From the NCBI GenBank assembly GCA_963713625.1, contig CAVQMN010000002.1:124001-188000 (forward strand): a DNA stretch of 64,000 nucleotides, in the 5' to 3' direction. The DNA is from Bog-756 sp963713625. GTDB taxonomy: Bacteria > Actinomycetota > Acidimicrobiia > Acidimicrobiales > RAAP-2. Made by a program: the position numbers and the translations under genes. Numbering within the stretch: the first letter of the stretch is position 1; every line of letters begins with the position of its first letter. The notes under the pieces were generated by a model. It had not been told where the DNA came from, made no database searches, and saw nothing but the letters and a program-made list of their open reading frames with translations. This document shows positions 51,504-60,327 of this stretch, piece after piece.

Positions 51504-52697
51504 TCAGCGTTCCAACGCCCGTGAGGCAAGCTCCGCAAACACGGCGGCAACCGGCCTGGGGTGACGGTGAACGTCAAAGAGCCCGACCTCGGTCACCACG
51601 CCCTTCGGATTCACCAGCTCGGTCTGCCAGTCGAATTGATCTCCCCGGCTGTACCAACAGAGCCCCCGCACCGGCCGGCCGTCGTCACGCAGTCTGCGGA
51701 GTCCATCGGTGAGTGCAAGCAGCCACGGAATCTGGTCGTCGACATCGAGGGACAGATTCGAAGTCTCCCCCACCCAGAAAGGCACGTCATACCGGTCGTG
51801 CCATCGTCGGACCTCAGCCAGGCCATACGCGACTCGCTCGTCGATGGACCACTCGGGCGCATCGCCACCGACCGGAAAGACCGAGGTGGGGTAGAAGTCG
51901 AGGCCGGCGACGACCCGGTCGGTCGCCGCCAGGCCCCGGATGCGCTCCAGTACTGCCGCGTCGACGGGATCGAGATACCGGGAGGAGGCGGGGAGAGGAT
52001 CTCGTCCGAGGTGCAGGTCCCAGACGAGCCATGTCCAGGCCCGTAACGCCTGCACGTCCGCCTCGGCCTCCGGCTCGACGGCCACCGGAACCGGAAATCC
52101 TTCGGACCCAATCCACCATCCGCCGCGATCCTCTCGGATGCGCGCCAGTGCCTCCAGGTTGGCCAACACGATGTGGGCCAGGATTCGCGCATGATCGGGC
52201 CCCGACGCCAGCCGGTCATTCCACATTCCCAAACAACCCGAGTTCTCCGCGGTGACCCCCGGCTCATTGATGGGCGTGAACCACCGCGGCTCCGGGTACC
52301 GGTCGAGGAAGGCCTCGACGTATCGGCAGAACGAGTCCACCCACCGCCGATCAGCGAAACCACCGAGTGAGTCGGGGAGACCAAAGTGCAACAGGTCGAC
52401 AATCGGTTCCAGGCCATGCTCCCCGCAGTGGGCCAACGCTCGATCCCAGAGTGTCCAATCGTATCGGCCCGGTTCTGGCTCGCTCAGACGCCATGGCACG
52501 CCGTACCGAACGATCTTGACGCCGAGGGCGGCAATGGAGCGCAGGTCCTCCTCCACATGGGAGTAGTGGCCACTCTGCGCGAACTGGTCTTGCCGATAGG
52601 GAACGCCATCGGCAAGCACCACAGGGTCAGAGCCTTCTTCGCCCACGGCCCAGGCAAACTCCGGAAATCCGGTTTCGGCGACAATCGGGTCCGACAT
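51504..52697 (-). CDS. Family 1-type glycoside hydrolase
   Basis: A 397-residue TIM-barrel hydrolase of the GH1/clan A type. GVKIVRYGVPWRLSEPEPGR, PIVDLLHFGLPDSLGGF, the acid/base Glu in RWFTPINEPGV and the nucleophile Glu in PFWVGETSN are visible. It is somewhat shorter than typical GH1 beta-glucosidases (about 450), and a few family residues differ, so it may be a distant GH1 relative. There is no signal peptide, so it is cytoplasmic. It is upstream of the secreted GH36 gene on the same strand with a 268-bp gap. Together they suggest uptake and breakdown of a plant-type oligosaccharide. Confidence 0.75.
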   Translation of the reverse strand: MSDPIVAETGFPEFAWAVGEEGSDPVVLADGVPYRQDQFAQSGHYSHVEEDLRSIAALGVKIVRYGVPWRLSEPEPGRYDWTLWDRALAHCGEHGLEPIVDLLHFGLPDSLGGFADRRWVDSFCRYVEAFLDRYPEPRWFTPINEPGVTAENSGCLGMWNDRLASGPDHARILAHIVLANLEALARIREDRGGWWIGSEGFPVPVAVEPEAEADVQALRAWTWLVWDLHLGRDPLPASSRYLDPVDAAVLERIRGLAATDRVVAGLDFYPTSVFPVGGDAPEWSIDERVAYGLAEVRRWHDRYDVPFWVGETSNLSLDVDDQIPWLLALTDGLRRLRDDGRPVRGLCWYSRGDQFDWQTELVNPKGVVTEVGLFDVHRHPRPVAAVFAELASRALER

Positions 52698-53017
52698 AGG
52701 GCTGGGAATCTAGCGGAACCCTCGATTTTCGTGCTGACCGCCCACACGCGGCCTGCTCTGCCTGACCGATCAAGGGGACGGAGAACGATCGAGCCTCCGT
52801 GCCGTGGTTTGCTCCCCGCCTTCCGCCATTCTGTGTTCCGGGCTTATTCCTACTATTCCTCTACGTTATATCTTGGATGGTCGACGGGCCTCGACGGGTC
52901 TCTCCCGTGTGGATGTACCGCCCGATCGGATGGATCCACCCGTACCCAGCCCAGGCGGCAGAGGGACCCCACGGCGACGCAGACAACCGGCGCGTCGAGC
53001 CCTGGCGTTCGGACTCG
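52698..53017. other. Intergenic region between glycosidase and monooxygenase genes
   Basis: No gene can be supported in this 320-bp stretch. An AT-rich segment at about 52845-52875 (TACTATTCCTCTACGTTATAT) contrasts with the local GC level. It may hold the promoter of the minus-strand glycoside hydrolase gene. Confidence 0.4.
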
Positions 53018-54202
53018 TCAGGACCCGGCCCCTGCGTTTCCCCAGGCCTCGGCCAACAGCGCGTAGGACCGGACACGGTCGGAATGATCGTGGGTCATGG
53101 TGGTGATGGCCAGCTCGTCGGCACCGGTGGCCCGCTGCAGGTTGGTGAGGGCCTCGACCACCCTGTCGGGCGAGCCCACGAACTGGGTGCTCACCCGGTC
53201 GGCCACCAGGGCGCGGTCGTCCTCGGTCCACGTATGGCCGGCGGCCTCGGCCGCCGTCGGGTAGCGGATCGCCCCCTCGCCGGTCCGGATGCTCCGCACC
53301 CAGAGGCCGTACCCCGCAGCCAGCTCCCGAGCCGTCTCGTCGTCGTCGGCCACCACCACGTCGGCGGAGACGCTCACATAGGGTCTGTCGAGTTCAGGAC
53401 CGGGACGGAAGGCGGAGCGGTAGCCCTCGACGGCCTCCAGGACGGTGGCCGGGCTCACGTGGTAGTTGGCGGCAAAACGGAGGCCCCGTTGGCCGGCCAC
53501 CACTGCGCTCTCGCCGGCACTCGACCCCAACACCCAGGGCTGGACGGTGGCGCCACCCCCTGGCACCACCTGGATGGACACCCCTCCTTCGGCGGTAGGT
53601 GCGCCGTGCAACAGGTCGAGGACCTCGTTCACCTGGTCGCAGTACCGGGGCGTCTCGGCCCCGGGCTGCTGGAGCAGGTTGGCCTGGAGGGCGATCCGGG
53701 GGGATCCGAACAACCGCTCGACGGGGAACCGCGGGGGCAGGATCAGACCGTCCACCACCTCGGGCGCTGTCCTGACCGCACTGGGCAGGGGAGGGGTGCT
53801 GGACACGGGACGTTCCGCCCGGTCACCATCCTTCTTCCGGCCGCCCCGTTCGCCGTGAAATCCCCGGCTCCCCGACCGTCCCATGCCCAGATCGATCCGG
53901 CCCGGATAGACGGCGTCGAGGAGACCGAACTCCTCCACCACGGACAGCGGCGTCCGATGCCCCATCTGGACCCCACCGGAACCGATACGCATTCGGGTGC
54001 TGGCCGCGGCGGCCAGTCCGATCAGCACGACCGGCGACGTGCCGGCCACGCCGGGGTTGAGATGGTGCTCGGCGAACCAGTAGCGGTGGTAGCCGAACTC
54101 CTCGGCCCGACGAACCAGGTCGATCGAGCGACCGATCGACTCGGCCGGGTCGGACCCCGAGGCGATGGGGACGAGGTCGAGGACCGACAGCGGGACGCTC
54201 AT
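53018..54202 (-). CDS. LLM-class flavin-dependent oxidoreductase
   Basis: A 394-residue bacterial-luciferase-like monooxygenase (TIM barrel). YHRYWFAEHHLNPGVAGTSP, MRIGSGGVQMGHRTPLSVVE, VYPGRIDLGMGRSGS and the later DRPYVSVSADVVVADDDETAREL are typical of the LLM/MsnO8-type subgroup. The cofactor is FMNH2 or F420. It is the last of four flavin monooxygenase genes; ATG 54202 overlaps the upstream stop (ATGA). An insertion of about 40 residues (Arg/Pro-rich, near 115-155) is unusual. Confidence 0.82.
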   Translation of the reverse strand: MSVPLSVLDLVPIASGSDPAESIGRSIDLVRRAEEFGYHRYWFAEHHLNPGVAGTSPVVLIGLAAAASTRMRIGSGGVQMGHRTPLSVVEEFGLLDAVYPGRIDLGMGRSGSRGFHGERGGRKKDGDRAERPVSSTPPLPSAVRTAPEVVDGLILPPRFPVERLFGSPRIALQANLLQQPGAETPRYCDQVNEVLDLLHGAPTAEGGVSIQVVPGGGATVQPWVLGSSAGESAVVAGQRGLRFAANYHVSPATVLEAVEGYRSAFRPGPELDRPYVSVSADVVVADDDETARELAAGYGLWVRSIRTGEGAIRYPTAAEAAGHTWTEDDRALVADRVSTQFVGSPDRVVEALTNLQRATGADELAITTMTHDHSDRVRSYALLAEAWGNAGAGS

Positions 54203-55599
54203 GCCTGCGCCTCTGCCGCGACCCGGGCCGGACGCGGGCCCGATGGCCCGCCAGCCAGACCGAGGTGCTCTCGCAGGGTGGTCCCTTCGTACTCGGTCCG
54301 GTAGACGCCGCGTTCCTGCAGGATGGGGACCACGGTCCTGGCCAGTTCGTCGAGCCCACCCGGAGTCAAGTGGGGCACCAGGATGAAGCCGTCGGCCGCG
54401 TCGGCCTGCACGAAGTGATCGATCTGGGTCGCCACCTCGCCGGGGGTGCCGATGAACGACTGCCGGCCGGTCACCTCGATCATCAGCTCCCGGATGCTCA
54501 GATGCCGGGCTGCGGCCACCTCCCGCCAGGCCCCGGCCGTCTCGAGGGGGGTCCTCGTCCGGTCGGCCCGGCCCTTGGACACTGCCTCCTCCGACACCTC
54601 CGGATCGATCTCGGGTAACGGACCGTCCGGGTCGTAGGACGAGAGGTCGCGGTTCCAGACCCGCTCGAGAAAGGCGATGGCTGTCGGCCCACTCACCTGC
54701 TGTCGGCGGATGTGAGCACCAAGTTCATGGGCCTCTTCCGTCGTGTCCCCCAAGGCGAAGGTGGCCGCCGGAAGTATCTTGAGCTCGTCGGGGCCCCGCC
54801 CGTAGCGGGCGAGACGGCCCTTGAGATCTGTGTAGAAGGCCTGGCCGGTCTCGAGGGTTCCGTGCCGGCTGAAGATGGCGTCCGCCTGCGAGGCGGCGAA
54901 CTCGCGGCCCTCATCGGAGTCACCGGCCTGGAAGATGACCGGATTGCCCTGGGGCCCGCGAGGCACGTTGAAACGCCCACTGATGTCGAACTGGGGGCCG
55001 TGGTGCTCGAAGGACCCGACCTCGGCCCGTCGCACGAAGTGGTCGGCCGACGCGTCGCGGAGATCGTCGTCGGCCCACGAGTCCCAGAGCTCGCGTGCGG
55101 TAGCCAGGAACTCACGGGCCCGCTGGTAGCGTTCCGACTCGGGCAGGAACGCCCCCCTCCGGAAGTTCTCACCGGTGAAGGCGTCCCACGACGTGACCAC
55201 ATTCCACGCCGCCCGTCCTCCCGACAGATGGTCGAGGGTGGCGAACTGGCGGGCCACCTCGTAGGGCTCGTTGAAGGTGCTGTTGATGGTACCGGCCAGT
55301 CCCAGCCGGTCGGTGACCCCGGCCAGGGCGGCCAGCACGGTGAACGTGTCGGGACGGCCCACCACGTCGAGGTCGTAGATCCGACCGTGCTGCTCACGGA
55401 GGCGCAGGCCCTCGGCCAGAAAGATGAAGTCGAACTTGGCCGATTCGGCCGTTCGGGCCAGGTGGGCGAAGGAAGAGAACTCGATCTGGCTGCCTGACCG
55501 GGGATCACTCCATACCGTGGTGTTGTTGACCCCGGGGAAGTGGGCGGCCAGGTGGACCTGTTTGGATCCGCTCCGGAGCCGGTCCTTCGCCGACGTCAT
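54199..55599 (-). CDS. NtaA/SnaA/DszA-family FMN-dependent monooxygenase
   Basis: A 466-residue luciferase-fold monooxygenase. VHLAAHFPGVNNTTVWSDP, EFSSFAHLARTAESAKFDFI, IYDLDVVGRPDTFTVLAALA and GRAAWNVVTSWD are the family blocks shared by nitrilotriacetate monooxygenase, pristinamycin oxidase and the dibenzothiophene sulfone monooxygenase DszA. The C-terminus ends EYEGTTLREHLGL, as usual. With SsuD upstream, a role in desulfurising organosulfur compounds is plausible. ATG 55599 overlaps the stop of the upstream gene (ATGA). Confidence 0.88.
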   Translation of the reverse strand: MTSAKDRLRSGSKQVHLAAHFPGVNNTTVWSDPRSGSQIEFSSFAHLARTAESAKFDFIFLAEGLRLREQHGRIYDLDVVGRPDTFTVLAALAGVTDRLGLAGTINSTFNEPYEVARQFATLDHLSGGRAAWNVVTSWDAFTGENFRRGAFLPESERYQRAREFLATARELWDSWADDDLRDASADHFVRRAEVGSFEHHGPQFDISGRFNVPRGPQGNPVIFQAGDSDEGREFAASQADAIFSRHGTLETGQAFYTDLKGRLARYGRGPDELKILPAATFALGDTTEEAHELGAHIRRQQVSGPTAIAFLERVWNRDLSSYDPDGPLPEIDPEVSEEAVSKGRADRTRTPLETAGAWREVAAARHLSIRELMIEVTGRQSFIGTPGEVATQIDHFVQADAADGFILVPHLTPGGLDELARTVVPILQERGVYRTEYEGTTLREHLGLAGGPSGPRPARVAAEAQA

Positions 55600-56882
55600 C
55601 GGTGACCACCCCCGCCAGCCGGAACCCGTTCGGGAGACCCGTCGGGGACCGTGCCCCGGGTGGAGGCGGCACGGATCTGCGAATAACGGTTGTGCGGCCG
55701 CGTCAGCCCGAGGTGGCCGCGCAGGGTCGAGCTCTCGTAGGAGGACCGGAAGAGATGCCGGCGCTGGAGGTCGGGCACGAGCCCGCCGACGATGGCGGGA
55801 AGGTCGAGGTTCAGCACGGCCGGCCGCAGGCGGAAGCCGTCGATCCCTACCTCTCGCCACCCGACCATCAGGTCGGCCAGGTCGGTCGAGCTCCCGTTGA
55901 ACACCAGGGCGTCGGAACGAAGTTCGGCGCCGTCCAGCGCATCGAGGTGTCGCCATCGGCGCTCGGCCGCGGCTCTGTCCTCCTCGAGCACCACCAAGAG
56001 GTCGGCGAAGATCATGAGGGGCTGGTCCCGTCCGAGGGCACGCTCGTGCTCCCGGACCTCAGCGCAGACACGGGCGGCCTCCGCCTCGTCGACCGGGGTG
56101 ACGAACACCACATCGGCGGCCGACGCCGCGAACCGGTAGGCCGGCGCGCCGTGGGCCAGTGCGGTGACCACGGGCTGGCCCTGAGGTGGGCGTGGGGTGA
56201 TGGAGGGGCCCCGGACACTGAAGAACCGCCCCGAGAAGTCGATGTAGTGCAGCCTGTCCCGATCGACGAAGCGGCCCCGATCCACGTCGCGGATGACCGC
56301 ATCGTCCTCCCAGGAGTCCCAGAGCCGGCGGACGACCTCGACGTGATCGGTGGCCTCCTCGAAGAGATCGGTCACCGCCCGAACGGCTTCGGGGTCGTCC
56401 CGACGCCCGGGCCGGACCGGGTCCATCTGGCGGCGGCCGAAGTGGGCCGCGTCAGACGGACGAGCGGTGATCTGGGCTCGCCACCCGGCCCGGCCGCCAC
56501 TCACGAAGTCGAGGGTGGCGAGCGCCTTCGAAAGGTGGAACGGTTCGGTGTGGGTGGTGAGTGCGGTGGGGACAAGACCGATGGCGCTGGTGCTCGGTGC
56601 GACCAGGGCCGCCGTCATCACCGCGTCGAGGCGACCCCGCACCTGGTCGAGGCGATCGTCAGGCTGATCCCATCGGGATGACTGCAGGCCCAGCGAGTCC
56701 TCGAAGGTGACGAAATCCAGCAGGCCCCGCTCGGCCAGACGCACGAGCTCGACCCAGTACCGGGAAGTGAAGAGCGTTCCCGGAGTGAGCCCGGCCAGAC
56801 GCCAGGCCGCCGGGTGCCAACCCGCCCCGTCCAGGGCCACGGCCAGATGGAGCGTTCGGTGATCGGCGGCGTCGGTCGTCAT
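55596..56882 (-). CDS. Second NtaA/SnaA/DszA-like FMN-dependent monooxygenase
   Basis: A 428-residue luciferase-fold monooxygenase, related to but shorter than the next gene product. LHLAVALDGAGWHPAAWRL, VRLAERGLLDFVTFEDSLGL, LVPTALTTHTEPFHLSKALA, SGGRAGWRAQITARPSDAAH and the C-terminal SSYESSTLRGHLGLTRPHNR are recognisable. The substrate is unknown; its location between SsuD and a DszA-like enzyme suggests organosulfur metabolism. ATG 56882 is 58 bp from the SsuD stop. Confidence 0.82.
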   Translation of the reverse strand: MTTDAADHRTLHLAVALDGAGWHPAAWRLAGLTPGTLFTSRYWVELVRLAERGLLDFVTFEDSLGLQSSRWDQPDDRLDQVRGRLDAVMTAALVAPSTSAIGLVPTALTTHTEPFHLSKALATLDFVSGGRAGWRAQITARPSDAAHFGRRQMDPVRPGRRDDPEAVRAVTDLFEEATDHVEVVRRLWDSWEDDAVIRDVDRGRFVDRDRLHYIDFSGRFFSVRGPSITPRPPQGQPVVTALAHGAPAYRFAASAADVVFVTPVDEAEAARVCAEVREHERALGRDQPLMIFADLLVVLEEDRAAAERRWRHLDALDGAELRSDALVFNGSSTDLADLMVGWREVGIDGFRLRPAVLNLDLPAIVGGLVPDLQRRHLFRSSYESSTLRGHLGLTRPHNRYSQIRAASTRGTVPDGSPERVPAGGGGHR

Positions 56883-56940
56883 GCTCGGTGTTCCCTTCCC
56901 GGCTGGTGGCTCGACGCCCCTGCCTGTCTGCGTTGCTCCT

Positions 56941-58053
56941 CTATCTGGTGGCCAACACCCGGAGACGGGCGGGTTCCTCGCTGGTCCCGCCGTCCCGACC
57001 CGCACCGAGCAGGGGAAGCACGCCCTCCCCCACCGCATAGGCCTCTTCGAGGTGCGGATGGCCGGAGAGGATGAACTCGTCGAGGCCGATCTCGTGGTAC
57101 TCGGCGATACGCTCGGCCACCTGCTCGTGGCTGCCCACCAGGGCCGTGCCGGCACCGGGACGGACAAGCCCGATGCCCGCCCACAGATTGGAGCTGACCC
57201 AGAGGTCGTCCCGGTTGCCACCGTGGAGCGCGGTCATGCGCTGTTGACCGACCGACTGGGTCTTCGAGAAATGACGTTGGACGGCGTCGACCCAGCCTTC
57301 GTCCATGGTCGACAGGAGGCGCTCGGTCTCGTCCCGGGCCTGGCGCTCGGTATCCCGGGTGATCACGTGCAAACGGATGCCGAAACGGACGGTCCGTCCC
57401 AGGGCGGCCGCCTTGTCACGCACCACGTCGATGCGCTCTTTGACCATGGCCGGCGGCTCGCCCCACAGCAGGTAGACGTCGACATGGCGGGCGGCCACGT
57501 CCTGGGCCGGGGCCGAAGCGCCGCCGAAGAAGATCTCCGGGATGGGGATCGGCGCCTCCAGCACCGTGGCCCCTTCGATGCGGTAGTACTGGCCGTCAAA
57601 GTCGTAGGGCCGATCGCCCCAGGCTCCCTGGAGGATGGACAGGAACTCGTCGGTGCGGGCGTAGCGCTCGTCATGGGACAGGTCATCGCCGAAGCGCCGC
57701 TGCTCATCGGCGTCGCCGCCGGTCACGATGTTGATCAGCAGCCTGCCGTCGGTGAGGCGCTGGAAGGTGGCCGCCTGCTGGGCGGCCAGCGTGGGGTTGG
57801 TGATGCCGGGCCGGAAGGCGACCAGGAAGCGCAGGCGGGACGTGTGCTGGGCCACGGCCGTGGTCACCAGCCAGGCGTCCTCGCACCAGGTGCCGGTGGG
57901 CGTGAGCACGGCGTCGAATCCGACCTGCTCGGCTGCCCGCCCGATCTGGATCAGGTAGTCGAGAGTCGCGGCCCGACCATGGCCGCCGGCACCCGGGACC
58001 ACATTGCGGCTGTCGCCCGACGTGGGGAGGAACCAATGGAAGCGGAGTGGCAC
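56941..58053 (-). CDS. ssuD: FMNH2-dependent alkanesulfonate monooxygenase
   Basis: A 370-residue SsuD-type enzyme that cleaves alkanesulfonates to aldehyde and sulfite, giving the cell sulfur. FHWFLPTSGDSRNVV, FDAVLTPTGTWCEDAWLV, FLVAFRPGITNPTLAAQQAA, LLINIVTGGDADEQRRFGD, and the C-terminal FILSGHPHLEEAYAVGEGVL are SsuD signatures. GTG 58053 is the start. There are no ssuA, ssuB or ssuC transporter genes and no SsuE reductase next to it, so uptake and flavin supply must be elsewhere. A near-palindrome lies just upstream. Confidence 0.92.
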   Translation of the reverse strand: MPLRFHWFLPTSGDSRNVVPGAGGHGRAATLDYLIQIGRAAEQVGFDAVLTPTGTWCEDAWLVTTAVAQHTSRLRFLVAFRPGITNPTLAAQQAATFQRLTDGRLLINIVTGGDADEQRRFGDDLSHDERYARTDEFLSILQGAWGDRPYDFDGQYYRIEGATVLEAPIPIPEIFFGGASAPAQDVAARHVDVYLLWGEPPAMVKERIDVVRDKAAALGRTVRFGIRLHVITRDTERQARDETERLLSTMDEGWVDAVQRHFSKTQSVGQQRMTALHGGNRDDLWVSSNLWAGIGLVRPGAGTALVGSHEQVAERIAEYHEIGLDEFILSGHPHLEEAYAVGEGVLPLLGAGRDGGTSEEPARLRVLATR

Positions 58054-58079
58054 GGCGGCGACCTCGGAGGTTCGGCAGA

Positions 58080-58099
58080 GGTTCTATTGACAATGAACC
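58080..58099 (-). promoter_or_regulatory. Near-palindromic element upstream of the flavin monooxygenase operon
   Basis: GGTTCTATTGACAATGAACC has GGTTC/GAACC arms around ATTGACAAT, itself symmetrical. It lies 27 bp upstream of the ssuD start on the minus strand, the right place for an operator of a sulfur-responsive regulator. Confidence 0.55.
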
Positions 58100-58260
58100 C
58101 TATCGGTTTTCTAGAGAACGGCACCAGCCCCGATCCTGGGCGTCAAGAGACGGTACCCGGTGAAGGGCGATTTCCGGTTCGGAGCCCCTGGCGGAATCGG
58201 CCGAGGACCCCGCCGACCGGGAGGATGCCGGGACTCCGTGCTTCAACCGGCGTCACCCGG

Positions 58261-58689
58261 TCATCCCGCTCCGGGGGTGCTTTCGAGGGCCTTGGTCAGG
58301 AGGCCCTGGAGCTCCGTCCGCTCCCGGCTGGTGAGCGAGGCGAGCACGTCGCCTTCCACGCTCTCGATGCCGCGTTCGGCATTCTCGAAGGCGGCCAACC
58401 CCTCATCGGTGATCTCGACGAGATGCCGGCGGCGGTCTGTAGGATCGCGGCGACGGTAGGCAAAGCCCCTCGACTCGAGTTCGTTGAGGAGGAGCACCAG
58501 GTTGTTGGCGTCGATGCACAACATCTCACCGAGCTCCTGCTGCGGGACGGGAGCGTGCTCCCGCAGGTGGGCGAGCATGACGAACTCCTTCAATCGCATG
58601 CCCAGGAGATCCTCGGACGTGCGGCGGTAGACGACGCGGGAGAGCTGGGTCAGCAACACCGTCACCCCGGGGGTCGTCGTGGTTGGCAT
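58261..58689 (-). CDS. MarR-family transcriptional regulator
   Basis: A 142-residue winged-helix regulator. LGMRLKEFVMLAHLREHAP, then QQELGEMLCIDANNLVLLLN (recognition helix), the wing GFAYRRRDPTDRRRHLVEIT with its DxRxR, and a C-terminal dimerisation helix are typical. It is divergent from an MFS exporter whose promoter contains a palindrome, so repression of that exporter, relieved by a small aromatic ligand, is the likely role. It is also upstream of and co-directional with the monooxygenase genes. Confidence 0.92.
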   Translation of the reverse strand: MPTTTTPGVTVLLTQLSRVVYRRTSEDLLGMRLKEFVMLAHLREHAPVPQQELGEMLCIDANNLVLLLNELESRGFAYRRRDPTDRRRHLVEITDEGLAAFENAERGIESVEGDVLASLTSRERTELQGLLTKALESTPGAG

Positions 58690-58728
58690 GAGCCGGATTA
58701 TAGCCGAATCACCGACTATCCCGCTGGC

Positions 58729-58757
58729 TTGACACTCACTACTGTAGTGACTATCAA
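58729..58757 (+). promoter_or_regulatory. Promoter of the MFS gene with a MarR-type operator in the spacer
   Basis: TTGACA (58729-58734), a 17-bp spacer and TATCAA (58752-58757) make a good promoter. The spacer contains the palindrome TCACTA-CTG-TAGTGA (58736-58750), which would place a bound MarR dimer across the RNA polymerase site. The start codon lies 24 bp after the -10 element. Confidence 0.82.
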
Positions 58758-58781
58758 TAGCTGGGGAACCTGAGCCCTGCC

Positions 58782-60293
58782 GTGAACAAGGAGTTTGCCA
58801 TCCCCTCGTCTTTTCTTTCCTTCGTGCATGAACGCCGGCGCTGGATCGCGCTCATCGTCGTGTGCTTTGCGATGTTGATGAACATCCTGGACCAGACCAT
58901 CGTGAACGTGGCGCTGCCGACCATCCAGCGCGACCTGCACTTCTCCCAAGCCTCCCTGGCCTGGGTGATCGACGCCTACCTGATCACTTTCGCCGGCACC
59001 CTCCTGCTGGCCGGCCGGATGGGTGATCTCATCGGCCGCAAAAAGGTGTTCCTGGTCGGAGTGGGCCTGTTCACCGTGGCCTCTGTCGCCTGTGGCGCCG
59101 CCGACAGCCAGATCCTGCTCATCTCGGCCCGGTTCGTCCAGGGGCTGGGGGCAGCCCTTTCGTCCTCGGTCATCCTGGCCATCGTGGTGGCCGATTTCCC
59201 GATCCCCCGGGAACGGGCCAAGGCCATGAGCTCGTACATCATCGTCGCCGTCGGTGGCGGTTCACTGGGGCTCCTGGTCGGGGGGTACGTGACCCAGGCC
59301 CTCAGCTGGCACTGGATCTTCTTCATCAACGTCCCCATCGGCGTCGCCACCTTCCTGGCCGGAGTGGCGCTCATCGACGAGAACGTCGGCCTCGGGTTTC
59401 GGGCGGGACTCGACATCGCCGGTGCCGTTCTCAGCACCGCGGGCCTGATGCTGGCCGTCTACGCCATTGTGAGTTCGAGCCAGTACGGCTGGGACTCGAG
59501 CCACACCCTGGGGTTCGGTGCAGCCGCACTGGTCGTGCTCGCCGCCTTCTTCCTCCTCGAGAGCCGACTCTCGACTCCGATGATGCCGATGCCCGTCATG
59601 CGCTCGCCCGGCCTGCTCACCTCGAGCCTGGTCCGGGGCCTGATGGTCGTCGGCATGTACAGCACCTTCTTCATCGGCGTCCTCTACTTCCAACACGTGC
59701 TCGGCTACGACCCGATCCGGACCGGTCTGGCCTTCCTCCCCCAGACGCTCTGCGTGGCGCTGATGTCCGCCGGACTGACCACCCGGATCATGAACAGGCT
59801 GGGCCCGAAGAGGACAGCCCTGACGGGTCTCGCCGTCCTCAGCGTGGGCCTGGCCCTGTTCATCACCTCGGGCGTCCATACTGCGTACTTTCCGCACATC
59901 TTCGCCGCGGTGCTTTTGGTCGGACTGGGCGCGGCGACGGCGTTCACCCCGCTGCTGACCATGGCCGTGGCCAGGGTTCCGGCCCAGGACGCCGGGATCG
60001 GCTCCGGCATCGTGAACGTCTCCCAACAGGTGGCGGCCGCGCTCTCCGTGGCCGTCCTCGGGGCGGTATCGAGTAGCCGCACCGCCACCCTGCTCGCCCA
60101 GGGACGATCGGAGCTCGACGCGCTGGACGGCGGCTACCGGCTGGCGTTCACCATCGCCCTCGGCAGCGTCCTCATCGGGTTCGTGGTCGGCATCGTCATC
60201 CTCAAGTCGAAGAGCGACGAGGCCGGTCAGCCGCACGCCGCCGATGCGTCGGAGGAGGCGATATCGGAGACGATGATCGCCGAGGTGCTCTGA
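58782..60293 (+). CDS. DHA2-family MFS drug exporter (EmrB/QacA type)
   Basis: A 503-residue exporter with 14 predicted helices, using the proton gradient to expel drugs or other toxic compounds. CFAMLMNILDQTIVNVALPT (TM1 motif), LAWVIDAYLITFAGTLLLAG, RMGDLIGRKKVFLVGVG (motif A) and GSLGLLVGGYVTQALSWHWI (motif C of the DHA2 group) are intact. GTG 58782 is the start. Its promoter holds a palindrome next to the divergent marR gene, which predicts induction by the MarR ligand. Confidence 0.92.
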   Translation: MNKEFAIPSSFLSFVHERRRWIALIVVCFAMLMNILDQTIVNVALPTIQRDLHFSQASLAWVIDAYLITFAGTLLLAGRMGDLIGRKKVFLVGVGLFTVASVACGAADSQILLISARFVQGLGAALSSSVILAIVVADFPIPRERAKAMSSYIIVAVGGGSLGLLVGGYVTQALSWHWIFFINVPIGVATFLAGVALIDENVGLGFRAGLDIAGAVLSTAGLMLAVYAIVSSSQYGWDSSHTLGFGAAALVVLAAFFLLESRLSTPMMPMPVMRSPGLLTSSLVRGLMVVGMYSTFFIGVLYFQHVLGYDPIRTGLAFLPQTLCVALMSAGLTTRIMNRLGPKRTALTGLAVLSVGLALFITSGVHTAYFPHIFAAVLLVGLGAATAFTPLLTMAVARVPAQDAGIGSGIVNVSQQVAAALSVAVLGAVSSSRTATLLAQGRSELDALDGGYRLAFTIALGSVLIGFVVGIVILKSKSDEAGQPHAADASEEAISETMIAEVL

Positions 60294-60327
60294 TCCGCCC
60301 GCTCTCAGGGGCTGACCCCGCGCTCGG

